A stretch of 64,000 bases of DNA from NCBI RefSeq assembly GCF_916858655.1, contig NZ_CAKASL010000001.1:434001-498000 (forward strand). Direction: 5' to 3'. Below the pieces are notes generated by a model. The model searched no databases. It worked only from the letters and a program-made list of their open reading frames with translations, and was not told the origin of the DNA. The first letter of the stretch is position 1; every line of letters starts with the position of its first letter. Shown here in pieces: positions 24,619 through 33,663 of the stretch. Origin of the DNA: Aeromicrobium sp. Leaf350. GTDB taxonomy: Bacteria; Actinomycetota; Actinomycetes; Propionibacteriales; Nocardioidaceae. The position numbers were made by a program, and so were the translations under genes.

Positions 24619-26339
24619 GTGGAGCCCCGACGTCGGCCTGGAACCCGCCGAAGCGGCTCCCGGTCTTCTTCGACGTCCCGGACACGCCGCCGAAGCCGCG
24701 CATCGCGATGCGCGGCGGCATGCGTCCGCTGCAGCTGGCGGTCGCGGTGATCCGCTCCGGCGGCTGGCTGGCGGGCGTCGGATGCCTGCTGCTGATCACC
24801 TACAACACCGCGTTCACGCTGGTGCCGCTGGCGCTCGGAGCCGCGATCGACCGCGGCATCGGCCCGGTCACCGAGGGAGCTGCGGCGAACGACGCGATCG
24901 GGACGTTCCTGGCGTGGGCCGCGGTGATCGCGGGCCTCTACGTCGTGATCAACCTGACCTACCGCTTCGGCGGCCGCATGGGCTGGCACTGCGTGCAGCG
25001 GGCCCAGTACGAGCTCTCGGCGCGGGTCGTCGAGCGCATCCTCGACGTCCGCGGGTCGGCCGGTCCGGCCCAGCTGCCCGGTCGCCTGCTGTCGGTCGCC
25101 ACCTCCGACGCGTCCCGCACCTGCAGCGCGCTCTACTTCGCGATCTACCCGCTCGGCAGCGTCGTGGGCATCGTGGTCGCGACGGTCTCGCTGTTCGTCA
25201 TCCACCCGCTGCTGGGAGGACTCGTGCTGGTGGGCGCACCCCTGTTGCTGGCCGTCATGACGGTGGCGTCGCGACCTCTCCGCACCCGCGCCCAGCGCGA
25301 GCAGGAGACCATCGCCGACGCCTCCGGCACGGCAGCCGACCTGATCGCGGGTCACCGCGTCATCGCCGGCATCCACGCTCAGGCCGCAGCCTCGGAGCAC
25401 TACCGCCACGTCAGCCGATCGGCCCTGCGCGGCTCGCTCGCCGCCAACTCCGCCGAGGGCGCACTGGTGGGCACCAACGCGATGCTGACCGGGCTGTTCG
25501 CCGGACTGGTCACCGTGGTGGCCGCCCTGCTGACGTTCGACGGCGCGATCTCGGTGGGCGCCTTGATCGCCGCGGCCGGCCTGGCCCAGCTGCTCCTGCA
25601 GCCGTTGCGGCACCTCGTGGAGGAGGCCGCGACCTTGGGGGCCGTGGTGCTCGCCTCCGCCGGACGCGTGCTCGACCTGCTCGGCAGCGAGCCCAACCCG
25701 GCCGCGCTCGGCACGGCGGCGGTGCCCGCCTCACCCCGCCTCCGCCTCGTCTCGCCGCACCTCGACGCGCCGGTCGAGGTGGAGTCGGGCGACTTCGTCG
25801 TGATCGACCTTCCGTCCGCCCACGCCGACGCCCTGGTGGACACACTCGTGCTCACCTCCCGGGGTGAGGGAGACACCGAGGCCACCCTCGACGACCGTCC
25901 CCTTCACGAGCACGACCCCTCCTCGGTGCGCCGCACGATCCTCGTCGCGCCCCACCACGCGGACCTGCTGGAGCCGACGGTGCTCGCGAACGTGCACGCC
26001 GATCCCGCCCTCGCCCGAGCGGCGCTCCAGGTTGCGCGCTGCGAGAGCCTCGAGCACGAGCTGCCGCTCGGCTACGACACCCTCATCGGCGACGCCGGCC
26101 GGACGCTCTCGGGCGGCCAGCGTCAGCGCGTGGCGCTCGCGCGGGCGATCGCGCACGAGGCACCCGTGCTCGTGCTGCACGACCCAACGAGCTCGGTCGA
26201 CGCGGTGACCGAGCACGACATCGCGGCACGGGTCCGCGCTGCGCGGCAAGGGTCGACCACGATCGTGATCACCTCGTCGCCCGCGTTCCACGCCGTGGCC
26301 GACCGCAGCATCGGGTCCGCCCACGGAGTGCGGTCGTGA
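24615..26339 (+). CDS. Exporter-fold ABC protein with degenerate Walker A (siderophore ABC pair, subunit 1)
   Basis: 574 residues, six-helix transmembrane domain (about 45-340) fused to a nucleotide-binding domain. The Walker A position reads DFVVIDLPSAHADALV, with no GKS/T, and Walker B reads VLVLHDPTSSVD with His/Asp in place of Asp/Glu, so its own ATP site cannot be canonical. The signature LSGGQRQRVALARAI is intact. GTG start overlaps the ATPase stop (GTGA). It pairs with the next gene. IrtAB of mycobacteria is an exporter-fold siderophore importer and is one model; siderophore export is the other. Confidence 0.88.
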   Translation: MSGAPTSAWNPPKRLPVFFDVPDTPPKPRIAMRGGMRPLQLAVAVIRSGGWLAGVGCLLLITYNTAFTLVPLALGAAIDRGIGPVTEGAAANDAIGTFLAWAAVIAGLYVVINLTYRFGGRMGWHCVQRAQYELSARVVERILDVRGSAGPAQLPGRLLSVATSDASRTCSALYFAIYPLGSVVGIVVATVSLFVIHPLLGGLVLVGAPLLLAVMTVASRPLRTRAQREQETIADASGTAADLIAGHRVIAGIHAQAAASEHYRHVSRSALRGSLAANSAEGALVGTNAMLTGLFAGLVTVVAALLTFDGAISVGALIAAAGLAQLLLQPLRHLVEEAATLGAVVLASAGRVLDLLGSEPNPAALGTAAVPASPRLRLVSPHLDAPVEVESGDFVVIDLPSAHADALVDTLVLTSRGEGDTEATLDDRPLHEHDPSSVRRTILVAPHHADLLEPTVLANVHADPALARAALQVARCESLEHELPLGYDTLIGDAGRTLSGGQRQRVALARAIAHEAPVLVLHDPTSSVDAVTEHDIAARVRAARQGSTTIVITSSPAFHAVADRSIGSAHGVRS

Positions 26340-28084
26340 GCAGGGCCGACGAGGGGCTCCTCCCCCGCCTTCCCGTCGCCGACCGCGCGCAGATGCGTGC
26401 CGAGGTCGGCAGGCTCGCGAGCGGTCGCGGGTGGTCGATCGCCGGCATCCTGGCGCTCCTGCTGCTGTCCGCCGCCAGCACGCTGGTGCTGCCGCTCACG
26501 ATCGGCTGGATGGTCGACACCGTCACGACGAGCGACGGAAGCGGCGTCCCGGCTGTGTTCTGGTGGCAGCTCGGCGCCCTCGCTACCGCGGCGGTGGTCG
26601 GCGGCATCGTCGAGCTCTTCGGGGTCGTGGCGCTCGGCAGGCTCGTCGACACGATGGCAGCCGAGCTGCGCGAGAGGTTCGTGGCCTCGTCGCTGGACCT
26701 TCCCGAGGCCGAGGTGGAACGGGTCGGCGTGGGCGACGTCGTCACCCGCGCCGCCACCGACACCCGCGCCGTCGCCGACGACCTGCCCGGCATCCTGCCG
26801 ACCATGGCGTGGGCCGGTTTCACGATCGTCCTCGTGCTGGCCGGCACGGCGGTCATCGACTGGCGCTTCACGATCGCGTTCGCGCTCGGGCTGCCGCTCT
26901 ACGTCCGCGCACTGCGCTGGTACCTCCCCGCCGTGCCGCCGGTCTACGCCGCGCTGCGGTCGTCCGACAGCACGCGCGGCGAGCAGGTGCTCACGACGCT
27001 GAACGCATTGCCGACCGTGGCCGCCTTCCAGACCGGCCCGGCGCGTGTGGCCGGCGTGCAGGCCGCCACGTGGGAGGTCGCGCGCTGGGAGGTGCGCGCC
27101 CGCATCATGCAGAACCGCTTCTTCGGCCGCATCAACCTGGCCGAGGCCGTCGGGCTGCTGCTCGTGCTGGGGTGCGGCTTCGTGCTCGCCGACCGCTTCG
27201 GCACGACGCTCGGGCAGGTCACCGCAGCCTCGCTGCTGTTCCTCCAGGTCACCGGCCCTCTGCAGGCGCTGATGTTCGTCATGGACGACCTGCAGTCGGC
27301 GGCCGCCTCGTTCGCGCGGGTCGTGGGGGTCACGAGCTCGGGGTCCACCGCGACCACCCCCGCGTCCGCCTCGGCCCCTGCCACCAGAGCCGTGGTCGAG
27401 GTCGACGGGGTGGGCTTCGCGTACCGATCCGGCCACCCCGTGCTCCAGGACGTCTCCTTCAGCGTCGCTCCAGGCGAGCACGTGGCCGTTGTGGGCTCCA
27501 CCGGGTCGGGCAAGACGACCCTCGCGCGACTGGTCGCCGGCGTGCGCGAGCCGACCAGCGGCAGCATCGCCACCGGGGTCGACCGGTCGCGCATCGCCTA
27601 CCTCGACCAGGCGAGCCACGTGTTCGCCGGGACGCTACGCGACAACCTGAGGTTCGCCGCACCCGAGGCGTCCGACGCGACGTTGCACGACGCCCTGCGC
27701 ACGGCCCGGGCCGACGGGGTGCTGGCCGCTCTGCCCGAGGGACTCGACTCCGCGCTGGGCGACGAGGGTCACCGCATCACCGGCGCCGACGCGCAGCTGC
27801 TGTCATTGGCCCGGCTGGTGCTGCACGACCCGGACCTCGCCATCCTCGACGAGGCCACCGCCGAGGCGGACTCCCGCACCGCGGGCCACCTCGCGGCCGC
27901 CACGGCCCAGGTGCTCGCCGGACGCACGGCGATTGTCATCGCGCACCGGCTCTCGCAGGCGAAGGCGTGCGACCGCGTCGTGGTGCTCGAGCAGGGACGC
28001 GTGCTCGAGGAAGGCAGCCACGACGACCTCCTCGCCGCGGGTGGCCGCTACGCCGAGCTCTGGCGCGTCTACAGCGGCACCTGA
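26336..28084 (+). CDS. Exporter-fold ABC protein with degenerate signature motif (siderophore ABC pair, subunit 2)
   Basis: 582 residues, TMD then NBD. Walker A VAVVGSTGSGKTTLARL and Walker B LAILDEATAEAD are canonical, but the signature is ITGADAQLLSLAR instead of LSGGQ. This complements subunit 1: Walker A/B from here with LSGGQ from subunit 1 make one consensus ATP site, and the two degenerate parts make the other. GTG start overlaps the preceding stop (GTGA). No siderophore-interacting reductase domain is fused, unlike IrtA. Confidence 0.88.
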   Translation: MSRADEGLLPRLPVADRAQMRAEVGRLASGRGWSIAGILALLLLSAASTLVLPLTIGWMVDTVTTSDGSGVPAVFWWQLGALATAAVVGGIVELFGVVALGRLVDTMAAELRERFVASSLDLPEAEVERVGVGDVVTRAATDTRAVADDLPGILPTMAWAGFTIVLVLAGTAVIDWRFTIAFALGLPLYVRALRWYLPAVPPVYAALRSSDSTRGEQVLTTLNALPTVAAFQTGPARVAGVQAATWEVARWEVRARIMQNRFFGRINLAEAVGLLLVLGCGFVLADRFGTTLGQVTAASLLFLQVTGPLQALMFVMDDLQSAAASFARVVGVTSSGSTATTPASASAPATRAVVEVDGVGFAYRSGHPVLQDVSFSVAPGEHVAVVGSTGSGKTTLARLVAGVREPTSGSIATGVDRSRIAYLDQASHVFAGTLRDNLRFAAPEASDATLHDALRTARADGVLAALPEGLDSALGDEGHRITGADAQLLSLARLVLHDPDLAILDEATAEADSRTAGHLAAATAQVLAGRTAIVIAHRLSQAKACDRVVVLEQGRVLEEGSHDDLLAAGGRYAELWRVYSGT

Positions 28085-28152
28085 CCCCGCACCGCACGGC
28101 GAGCAGGAAGTGCCTCTGACACACTGACGAGCAGTCGACGAAAAGGTGCACC

Positions 28153-29253
28153 ATGCAGCAGGTCAAGGCCGTCATCGCCCGTTCGAAGGGGGCTCCTGTC
28201 GAGCTCGTGACGATCAACGTGCCCGACCCGGGACCGGGTGAGGCCGTGGTGCAGGTGCAGGCGTGCGGGGTGTGCCACACCGACCTCCACTACCGCGAGG
28301 GCGGCATCAACGACGAGTTCCCGTTCCTGCTGGGCCACGAGGCCGCTGGCGTCGTCGAGGCCGTCGGGCCCGACGTCACCGAGGTCGCCCCGGGCGACTT
28401 CGTGGTGCTGAACTGGCGCGCGGTCTGCGGTGACTGTCGCGCCTGCAACCGCGGTGAGCCGCAGTACTGCTTCGCGACGTTCAACGCGACGCAGAAGATG
28501 ACGCTCGAGGACGGCACGGAGCTCTCCCCCGCCCTCGGCATCGGCGCGTTCGCCGAGAAGACCCTGGTCGCCGCCGGCCAGTGCACCAAGGTCGACCCGG
28601 CCGCCCGCGCCGCGGCTGTGGGCCTGCTGGGCTGCGGCGTCATGGCCGGCATCGGTGCCGCCATCAACACCGGCGGCGCCACGCGCGGCCGGTCCGTCGC
28701 CGTGATCGGCTGCGGTGGCGTGGGGGTGGCCGCGATCGCGGGTGCCGCGCTCTCCGGCGCGAGCCCGGTCATCGCGGTCGACATCGACGCCAAGAAGCTG
28801 GAGACCGCCCGCAAGCTCGGCGCGACCCACACGGTCGACTCCTCGAAGACCGACCCCGTCGAGGCGATCAAGGAGATCGCCGCCCAGACCTACCCGGGTG
28901 CCGAGGGAGCCGACATCGTCATCGAGGCCGTGGGCCGCCCCGAGACCTGGGAGCAGGCGTTCTACGCCCGCGACCTGGCCGGCACCGTGGTCCTGGTCGG
29001 CGTGCCGACCCCGGACATGAAGGTGCCGCAGCTGCCGCTGATCGACGTCTTCGGCCGCGGCGGATCGCTCAAGTCCAGCTGGTACGGCGACTGCCTGCCG
29101 AGCCGCGACTTCCCGATGCTCGTCGACCTGTACCAGCAGGGCCGCCTCGACCTCGACGCGTTCGTGACCGAGGAGATCGAGATCGACGCCGTCGAGGCCG
29201 CCTTCGAGCGGATGCACCACGGCGACGTGCTGCGATCGGTCGTGGTGCTCTGA
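28153..29253 (+). CDS. S-(hydroxymethyl)mycothiol dehydrogenase
   Basis: 366 residues, zinc-dependent class III alcohol dehydrogenase. Catalytic zinc ligands in [14 protein letters not shown] and [11 protein letters not shown], structural zinc cluster [15 protein letters not shown], and Rossmann motif [14 protein letters not shown]. The sequence [20 protein letters not shown] is typical of the actinobacterial MscR/AdhE2 enzymes that oxidise the formaldehyde-mycothiol adduct with NAD+. The next gene, a metallo-beta-lactamase fold hydrolase, overlaps by 1 nt as in the usual mycothiol formaldehyde detoxification pair. Confidence 0.93.
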   Translation: MQQVKAVIARSKGAPVELVTINVPDPGPGEAVVQVQACGVCHTDLHYREGGINDEFPFLLGHEAAGVVEAVGPDVTEVAPGDFVVLNWRAVCGDCRACNRGEPQYCFATFNATQKMTLEDGTELSPALGIGAFAEKTLVAAGQCTKVDPAARAAAVGLLGCGVMAGIGAAINTGGATRGRSVAVIGCGGVGVAAIAGAALSGASPVIAVDIDAKKLETARKLGATHTVDSSKTDPVEAIKEIAAQTYPGAEGADIVIEAVGRPETWEQAFYARDLAGTVVLVGVPTPDMKVPQLPLIDVFGRGGSLKSSWYGDCLPSRDFPMLVDLYQQGRLDLDAFVTEEIEIDAVEAAFERMHHGDVLRSVVVL

Positions 29254-29867
29254 TGACCGCCCGCATCGACCACGCCGTCACGAGCGGCACGTTCAGCCTC
29301 GACGGCGAGACCCACGACGTCGACAACAACGTCTGGATCGTCGGCGACGACACCGAGTGCGTCGTCATCGACGCCCCGCACTCGGTCGACGCGATCCTCG
29401 CCGCGGTCGGCGAGCGCACGCTGACTGCGATCCTCTGCACGCACGCGCACGACGACCACGTGCGTGTGGCGCCCGAGCTGCGCGAGCGCACGGGCGCTCC
29501 GATCTACCTGCACCCCGACGACCGTCCGGTGTGGGAGCTCACCCACGGCGACGCGATCATCTGGGACCACGACCTCTCCGACGGGCTGTCGATCGAGGTC
29601 GCCGGCACGACCCTCATCCTGCTGCACACGCCGGGGCACGCGCCCGGTGCCGTGTGCCTGCACGCGCCGGAGCTCGGTGCCGTGTTCACGGGCGACACCC
29701 TGTTCAACGGCGGACCCGGCGCGACCGGTCGCTCGTTCAGCGACCGACCCACGATCGAGGCCTCGATCCGCGCGAAGCTGTTCGCGCTGCCCGACGAGAC
29801 CGTCGTGCACACGGGCCACGGCGACGACACCACGATCGGCGCCGAGAAGGCCAACCTCGACGCCTGA
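29253..29867 (+). CDS. MBL-fold hydrolase paired with mycothiol formaldehyde oxidation
   Basis: 204 residues. Metallo-beta-lactamase motif THAHDDHVRVAPEL (HxHxDH), further ligands in HTPGHAPGAV, GDTLF and the final HTGHGDD. The ATG overlaps the dehydrogenase stop (TGATG), so the two are translated together. By context it probably hydrolyses S-formylmycothiol or a related mycothiol thioester, a glyoxalase II-like role. That substrate is inferred. Confidence 0.88.
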   Translation: MTARIDHAVTSGTFSLDGETHDVDNNVWIVGDDTECVVIDAPHSVDAILAAVGERTLTAILCTHAHDDHVRVAPELRERTGAPIYLHPDDRPVWELTHGDAIIWDHDLSDGLSIEVAGTTLILLHTPGHAPGAVCLHAPELGAVFTGDTLFNGGPGATGRSFSDRPTIEASIRAKLFALPDETVVHTGHGDDTTIGAEKANLDA

Positions 29868-29906
29868 CCTCCGCCCGCCCCGCCCCTTGACGTGCGACGA
29901 CTGAGG

Positions 29907-30119
29907 TCAGACCTGCTCGTCCTCGTCGGGGTCGTCCTGCTCGATCTCGGGGTCGACCACGGCACCGTCGTTGCGCTGCACCGGCTCCGGCTCGGACGGG
30001 TCGGACGAGAGGCGCACGGAGTCGGGCGTGGAGTCGACGGCCATCGCGTCCTCGACGGTCCAGTCCTTGGCGTCCTTCTGGTCCATCTTCTTGTCCTGGT
30101 TCTGATCCTGGGTGCTCAT
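29907..30119 (-). CDS. Small acidic hydrophilic protein, leaderless stress-type gene
   Basis: 70 residues (MSTQDQNQDKKMDQKDAKDW...), hydrophilic, with a basic/Gln N-terminus and an acidic C-terminus rich in Asp/Glu/Pro. No family recognised. The start at 30119 is defined by GCGT-N15-GGGTAC ending 9 nt upstream. Composition resembles hydrophilin-like stress proteins, but function is unknown. It converges with the MBL-fold gene, 39 bp away. Confidence 0.65.
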   Translation of the reverse strand: MSTQDQNQDKKMDQKDAKDWTVEDAMAVDSTPDSVRLSSDPSEPEPVQRNDGAVVDPEIEQDDPDEDEQV

Positions 30120-30128
30120 GTCCCCGGG

Positions 30129-30153
30129 GTACCCGTCGTGCCGTCGGTCACGC
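30129..30153 (-). promoter_or_regulatory. SigB/SigF-type promoter GCGT-N15-GGGTAC
   Basis: GCGT (30150-30153) and GGGTAC (30129-30134) on the minus strand, 15 nt apart, overlapping the last codon and stop of the upstream SRPBCC gene. Nine bases follow to the ATG at 30119. Confidence 0.7.
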
Positions 30154-30513
30154 GCGGGCGAGCCGGTCGATCCTGCGGAGGGCGAGTGCCACGACCGGCG
30201 CATAGGCGGGCGCCCAGACCGGGGTGCCCATGCTGAGCCGCGTGCCGGCTCCCGAGGCCTCGACGGCGTGGCTCGTGGCGGGCACCCCGGCGACCTTCCA
30301 CGACCAACGGCGGCCGGGCACGACGGTCGTCAGCTCGAACGGCAGGGGTGGCCCGAGCGGAGGCCACACTCGACCCGTCGCTCCTGCCACGAACTCGCCG
30401 TCGATCTCGGCTCGCCTGACCGTCGGACCCCAGAGCGGCCAGGCAGCGAGGTCGGTCAGCAGGTGCCACACCTGGTCGGGGTGCGCCGGGATCTCGCGGT
30501 GGAGGGTCAGCAT
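30148..30513 (-). CDS. SRPBCC family protein (short)
   Basis: 121 residues. MLTLHREIPAHPDQVWHLLTDLAAWPLWGPTVRRAEI is the N-terminal strand/helix of the SRPBCC fold, and FELTTVVPGRRWSWKVAGV and the C-terminal helix VVALALRRIDRL follow. A hydrophobic-ligand binding role is expected; substrate unknown. The ATG at 30513 is preferred because residues upstream of it are unrelated and overlap the terminator of the MMPL gene. Confidence 0.7.
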   Translation of the reverse strand: MLTLHREIPAHPDQVWHLLTDLAAWPLWGPTVRRAEIDGEFVAGATGRVWPPLGPPLPFELTTVVPGRRWSWKVAGVPATSHAVEASGAGTRLSMGTPVWAPAYAPVVALALRRIDRLARA

Positions 30514-30550
30514 CGGTCCAGCATCGTCGCGGCGGACCGTGCGCGCGCGA

Positions 30551-30583
30551 CGAACCCCCGTCTCGAGGTGAGACGGGGGTTCG
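30551..30583 (-). terminator. Terminator hairpin after the MMPL gene
   Basis: CGAACCCCCGTCTC (30551-30564) and GAGACGGGGGTTCG (30570-30583) form a perfect 14-bp stem, 16 bp beyond the MMPL stop on the minus strand. Confidence 0.8.
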
Positions 30584-30598
30584 GCCGGAGGCACCGGG

Positions 30599-32941
30599 TC
30601 AGGCGTCGACCGACTCCTTCGTCCGCTCGCCCTCGGCGTACTGCCCCGACAGGTGCGGGCGGTGCAGGTTCTCGCCCTCGATGTCGACGTTCGGGATGAT
30701 CCGGTCGAGCCACTTCGGCAGGTACCAGGCCTTGTCGCCCATCAGGTACATCAGCGCCGGAATCAACATCATCCGCACGATGAAGGCGTCGAAGATGACC
30801 GCCGCAGCGAGCGCGAAGCCCATCGACTGGATGATCGGCTCGTCCATGAAGATGAAGCCGGCGAACACCGCGGTCATGATCAGCGCCGCCGCCGTGACGA
30901 CGCGGGCACTGTTGCGGAACCCGTCGACGACTGCCTCGCGCGGCGACGCGCCGTGCACGTACGCCTCACGGATGCGGGTCACCAGGAACACCTGGTAGTC
31001 CATCGCCAGGCCGAACACGACGCCGATCAGGAAGATCGGGATGAAGCTCACGATCGGCTGGCCCGGGAACAGCCCGAACAGACCCTCCTGGAACAGCGCG
31101 ACCGTCGCGCCGAGCGTCGCCATGACCGAGAGCAGGAAGCCCAGCGTCGCGGTCAGCGGGACGAGCAGCGAGCGGAACACCATGACCAGCAGCAGGAACG
31201 CCAGGCCGATCACGATCGCGAGGTAGATCGGCAGGGCGTCCGCGAGCTTCTGCGACACGTCGGTGCCGATCGCGGTCATGCCCGTGACGCCGACGGTCGT
31301 GCCGGTCTCGGCCTCGATGTCGGCCTCGCCGTCGCGCAACGCCTGCAGCAGGTCCTCGGTGGCGGTGTCCTCGGCCGAGGACGACGGCTCGACGAGGATC
31401 ATCGCGCCGTTCTCGTTGCTGGTGGCCACCATCGCGTTGGTCACGTCGTCCTGGCTGCCGGCCCACGCCGCGACAGCCTGGTAGGCGGCCTGCTGCTCCT
31501 CCGGCGAGGAGACGTCACGCGCGTCGACGACGACCAGCATCGGCGAGAGCCGGCCAGGGCCGAACGCCTCGGCGACCAGGTCGGAGGCCTCGCGCTGCGT
31601 GGTGCCCTCGGCAGCGGTGCTGTCGGACGGCAGCGCCAGGTGCATGTCCTTCGCCGGGATCGCGAGGGCTCCGAGCCCCACGACCACGATGATGACGGCG
31701 GCGATCGGCGCCTTGCCCAGGAACCGGGCCCAGCGCACGCCGTTGTTGACGATCCGGCCGTTCGCCTCACGCCGCGGGCGGTAGCGGCGGAAGGTGCCGC
31801 CGAAGGCCTTCGACTTCAACATGCCAAGCACGGCCGGCAGCAGGGTCAGGGCCACGAGGACCGCGACCGCGACGGTGACCGCCGCACCGATGCCCATCGC
31901 GGTCAGGAACGAGATGCCGACGACGCTCAGGGCGACGAGGGCGATGATCACGGTCAGGCCGGCGAACACGACGGCGGAGCCCGCGGTGCCGACGGCGACG
32001 CCGATGGCCTCCTCGCGGTCGTCGGTGTGGTCGAGCTCGCCGCGGAACCGCGCCAGGATGAACAGGGCGTAGTCGATGCCGACCGCGAGCCCGAGCATGC
32101 TGGCGAGCGCAGTGGTGCTGGAGGGCACCTCGGCGAACGCGGTCATCGCGGTGATGCCCGTGATGCCGATGCCGACGCCGATGCCGGCCGTGAGGATGGG
32201 CATGCCGGCCGCGACGAGCGAGCCGAAGGTCAGCGCGAGGATCACCAGCGCGAGCGCGATGCCGATGAGCTCCGACGAGGCGCCGTGCTGCTCGACGATC
32301 TGCATCGCCGGGCCCGAGACCTCGACCGTCAGGCCGGAGTCACGCGCGGTGTCCATGAGGTCGACGACCTCGTCCTGCATGTCGGAGGTGACGTCGAGCT
32401 GGGTCGGCTTGTCGAACGTGAAGGCGATCGTGCCGATGCGCCCGTCCTCCGACAGCGGCGTGGCCGAGGCGACCTGCGCCTCGGCGGCCTCGAGCGCGGC
32501 ATCGCGGTCGAACGGCTGACCTGCAGCCGTCGCCTGGGCCTCGGCCTCGTCGACGCCTGTGGTCACCTGCGCCTGCAGGGCCGCTGCCGTCTCCACGGGT
32601 CCGACCACGCCCTGCGAGACGTCGTCGAGCGAGCCGAGGTCGGTCACGAGGGTGGTCACCGCGTCCGCGTACGGCTCGTCCGCGAGGGTCTCCCCCTCCG
32701 GCGCCGCGACCACGATGGTCGCCGACGGCGCGTCGACCGCGGCGGCCTCGGGGAAGAGCTCCTGCTGGAGCTCGGCGGTCTCGACGGACTCGACCCCGGG
32801 GATCGAGAACGTGTCGGACATCGGCTTGGACAGGGCGCCGGCAGCGGCGCCGAGGCCGACGAGGGCGACGACCCACGCGGCGAGGAAGATCGGCCAACGC
32901 CGGTAGGCGTTCTTGCCGAGTCGGTAGAGCAGGGTGGCCAT
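30599..32941 (-). CDS. MMPL family RND transporter
   Basis: 780 residues with about 12 membrane helices in two repeats, each with a large extracytoplasmic loop. RND motifs include GVESVETAELQQELFPE in loop 1, LGLAVGIDYALFILARFRGEL in helix 4 (proton-relay Asp-Tyr) and VFGLAMDYQVFLVTRIREAYVHG in helix 10. Mycobacterial MmpL relatives export lipids or siderophores, and shorter homologs export drugs or lipids. Regulated by the TetR gene 37 nt upstream in the same operon. Substrate unknown. Confidence 0.9.
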   Translation of the reverse strand: MATLLYRLGKNAYRRWPIFLAAWVVALVGLGAAAGALSKPMSDTFSIPGVESVETAELQQELFPEAAAVDAPSATIVVAAPEGETLADEPYADAVTTLVTDLGSLDDVSQGVVGPVETAAALQAQVTTGVDEAEAQATAAGQPFDRDAALEAAEAQVASATPLSEDGRIGTIAFTFDKPTQLDVTSDMQDEVVDLMDTARDSGLTVEVSGPAMQIVEQHGASSELIGIALALVILALTFGSLVAAGMPILTAGIGVGIGITGITAMTAFAEVPSSTTALASMLGLAVGIDYALFILARFRGELDHTDDREEAIGVAVGTAGSAVVFAGLTVIIALVALSVVGISFLTAMGIGAAVTVAVAVLVALTLLPAVLGMLKSKAFGGTFRRYRPRREANGRIVNNGVRWARFLGKAPIAAVIIVVVGLGALAIPAKDMHLALPSDSTAAEGTTQREASDLVAEAFGPGRLSPMLVVVDARDVSSPEEQQAAYQAVAAWAGSQDDVTNAMVATSNENGAMILVEPSSSAEDTATEDLLQALRDGEADIEAETGTTVGVTGMTAIGTDVSQKLADALPIYLAIVIGLAFLLLVMVFRSLLVPLTATLGFLLSVMATLGATVALFQEGLFGLFPGQPIVSFIPIFLIGVVFGLAMDYQVFLVTRIREAYVHGASPREAVVDGFRNSARVVTAAALIMTAVFAGFIFMDEPIIQSMGFALAAAVIFDAFIVRMMLIPALMYLMGDKAWYLPKWLDRIIPNVDIEGENLHRPHLSGQYAEGERTKESVDA

Positions 32942-32977
32942 GTCAGGGATCTCCTGGGTCGAGGTGGCTGGTGGTGG

Positions 32978-33586
32978 TCAGGAACGTGCTGGAACGGAAG
33001 GGGCCCCGCCGAGGAGGTCGGCGGCGCCCGTGAACACGCGGTCGAAGTGCTGGGCGAGGTCGAGGCTGCCGTCGGCGAGCGACTCGTCGAGAGCGACGTC
33101 GAGAAGGCTCACGGTCAGCCGGGTGACGATCTGGGCGGTCAGCGGAGCGACCGCCCCCTCACGCTGCTCGATGAGCCCCGAGAACATCGAGACGACGTCG
33201 ACCAGGCGCTCGTGCACGGCGCCGTACAGGCGCGGGTCGCTGCGGATGAGCCGGCGGATGCGCGCGACCTCGGCTGCGTCGACGTCGTCGGCCGCGAGCG
33301 CGACGCAGAGCAGCTCCTTCACGTCGGTCATCAGGTGACCGGTGGGACCGCCCGAGAGGAAGTCGGCCAGGAGTGCCGGGTCGGGGTCCCCGTCGGCCAC
33401 GCCAAGCACGGCGTCGACCTTGCTCGGGACGTAGTTGAACAGGGTGCGGCGCGAGACGTCGGCACACGCGGCGAGGTCGTCCATCGTGAAGCCGTCCAGG
33501 CCGTGCTCGATCGCGAGACGCTGGGCGCACTGCGAGATCGAGCGAGCCGTCCGGCGACGACGCGCAGCACTTGCACTCTCATCCAT
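32978..33586 (-). CDS. TetR family regulator of the MMPL operon
   Basis: 202 residues. The HTH FTMDDLAACADVSRRTLFNYVPSKVDAVLG (residues 35-65) is a classical TetR DNA-binding domain; the C-terminal ligand domain is all-helical. The start at 33586 (MDESAS) lies inside the first of two operator repeats, so repressor binding would also block its own translation start region. It probably represses itself and the downstream MMPL gene until a lipid or drug ligand binds. Confidence 0.85.
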   Translation of the reverse strand: MDESASAARRRRTARSISQCAQRLAIEHGLDGFTMDDLAACADVSRRTLFNYVPSKVDAVLGVADGDPDPALLADFLSGGPTGHLMTDVKELLCVALAADDVDAAEVARIRRLIRSDPRLYGAVHERLVDVVSMFSGLIEQREGAVAPLTAQIVTRLTVSLLDVALDESLADGSLDLAQHFDRVFTGAADLLGGAPSVPARS

Positions 33587-33622
33587 AGAGTGCAGTTTTG
33601 CACTATCGAAAGTAGAGTGCAA
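33571..33622. promoter_or_regulatory. Two tandem TetR operator repeats
   Basis: Two 25-bp inverted repeats of the same geometry occupy 33571-33595 and 33598-33622. Half-sites are TTGCACTCT / AGAGTGCAG in the first and TTGCACTAT / AGAGTGCAA in the second. Their centres are 27 bp apart. They flank and overlap the start of the TetR gene, which makes autoregulation very likely. Confidence 0.75.
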
Positions 33623-33645
33623 TCGGCCGTGAGGGTGATCCTCCC

Positions 33646-33663
33646 CTCCGCCTTTCGGCGGAG
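33646..33663 (-). terminator. Short terminator hairpin after the ABC1 kinase gene
   Basis: CTCCGCC (33646-33652) and GGCGGAG (33657-33663) form a perfect 7-bp stem with a 4-nt loop, directly after the stop codon of the minus-strand ABC1 gene and before the TetR operators. Confidence 0.6.
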
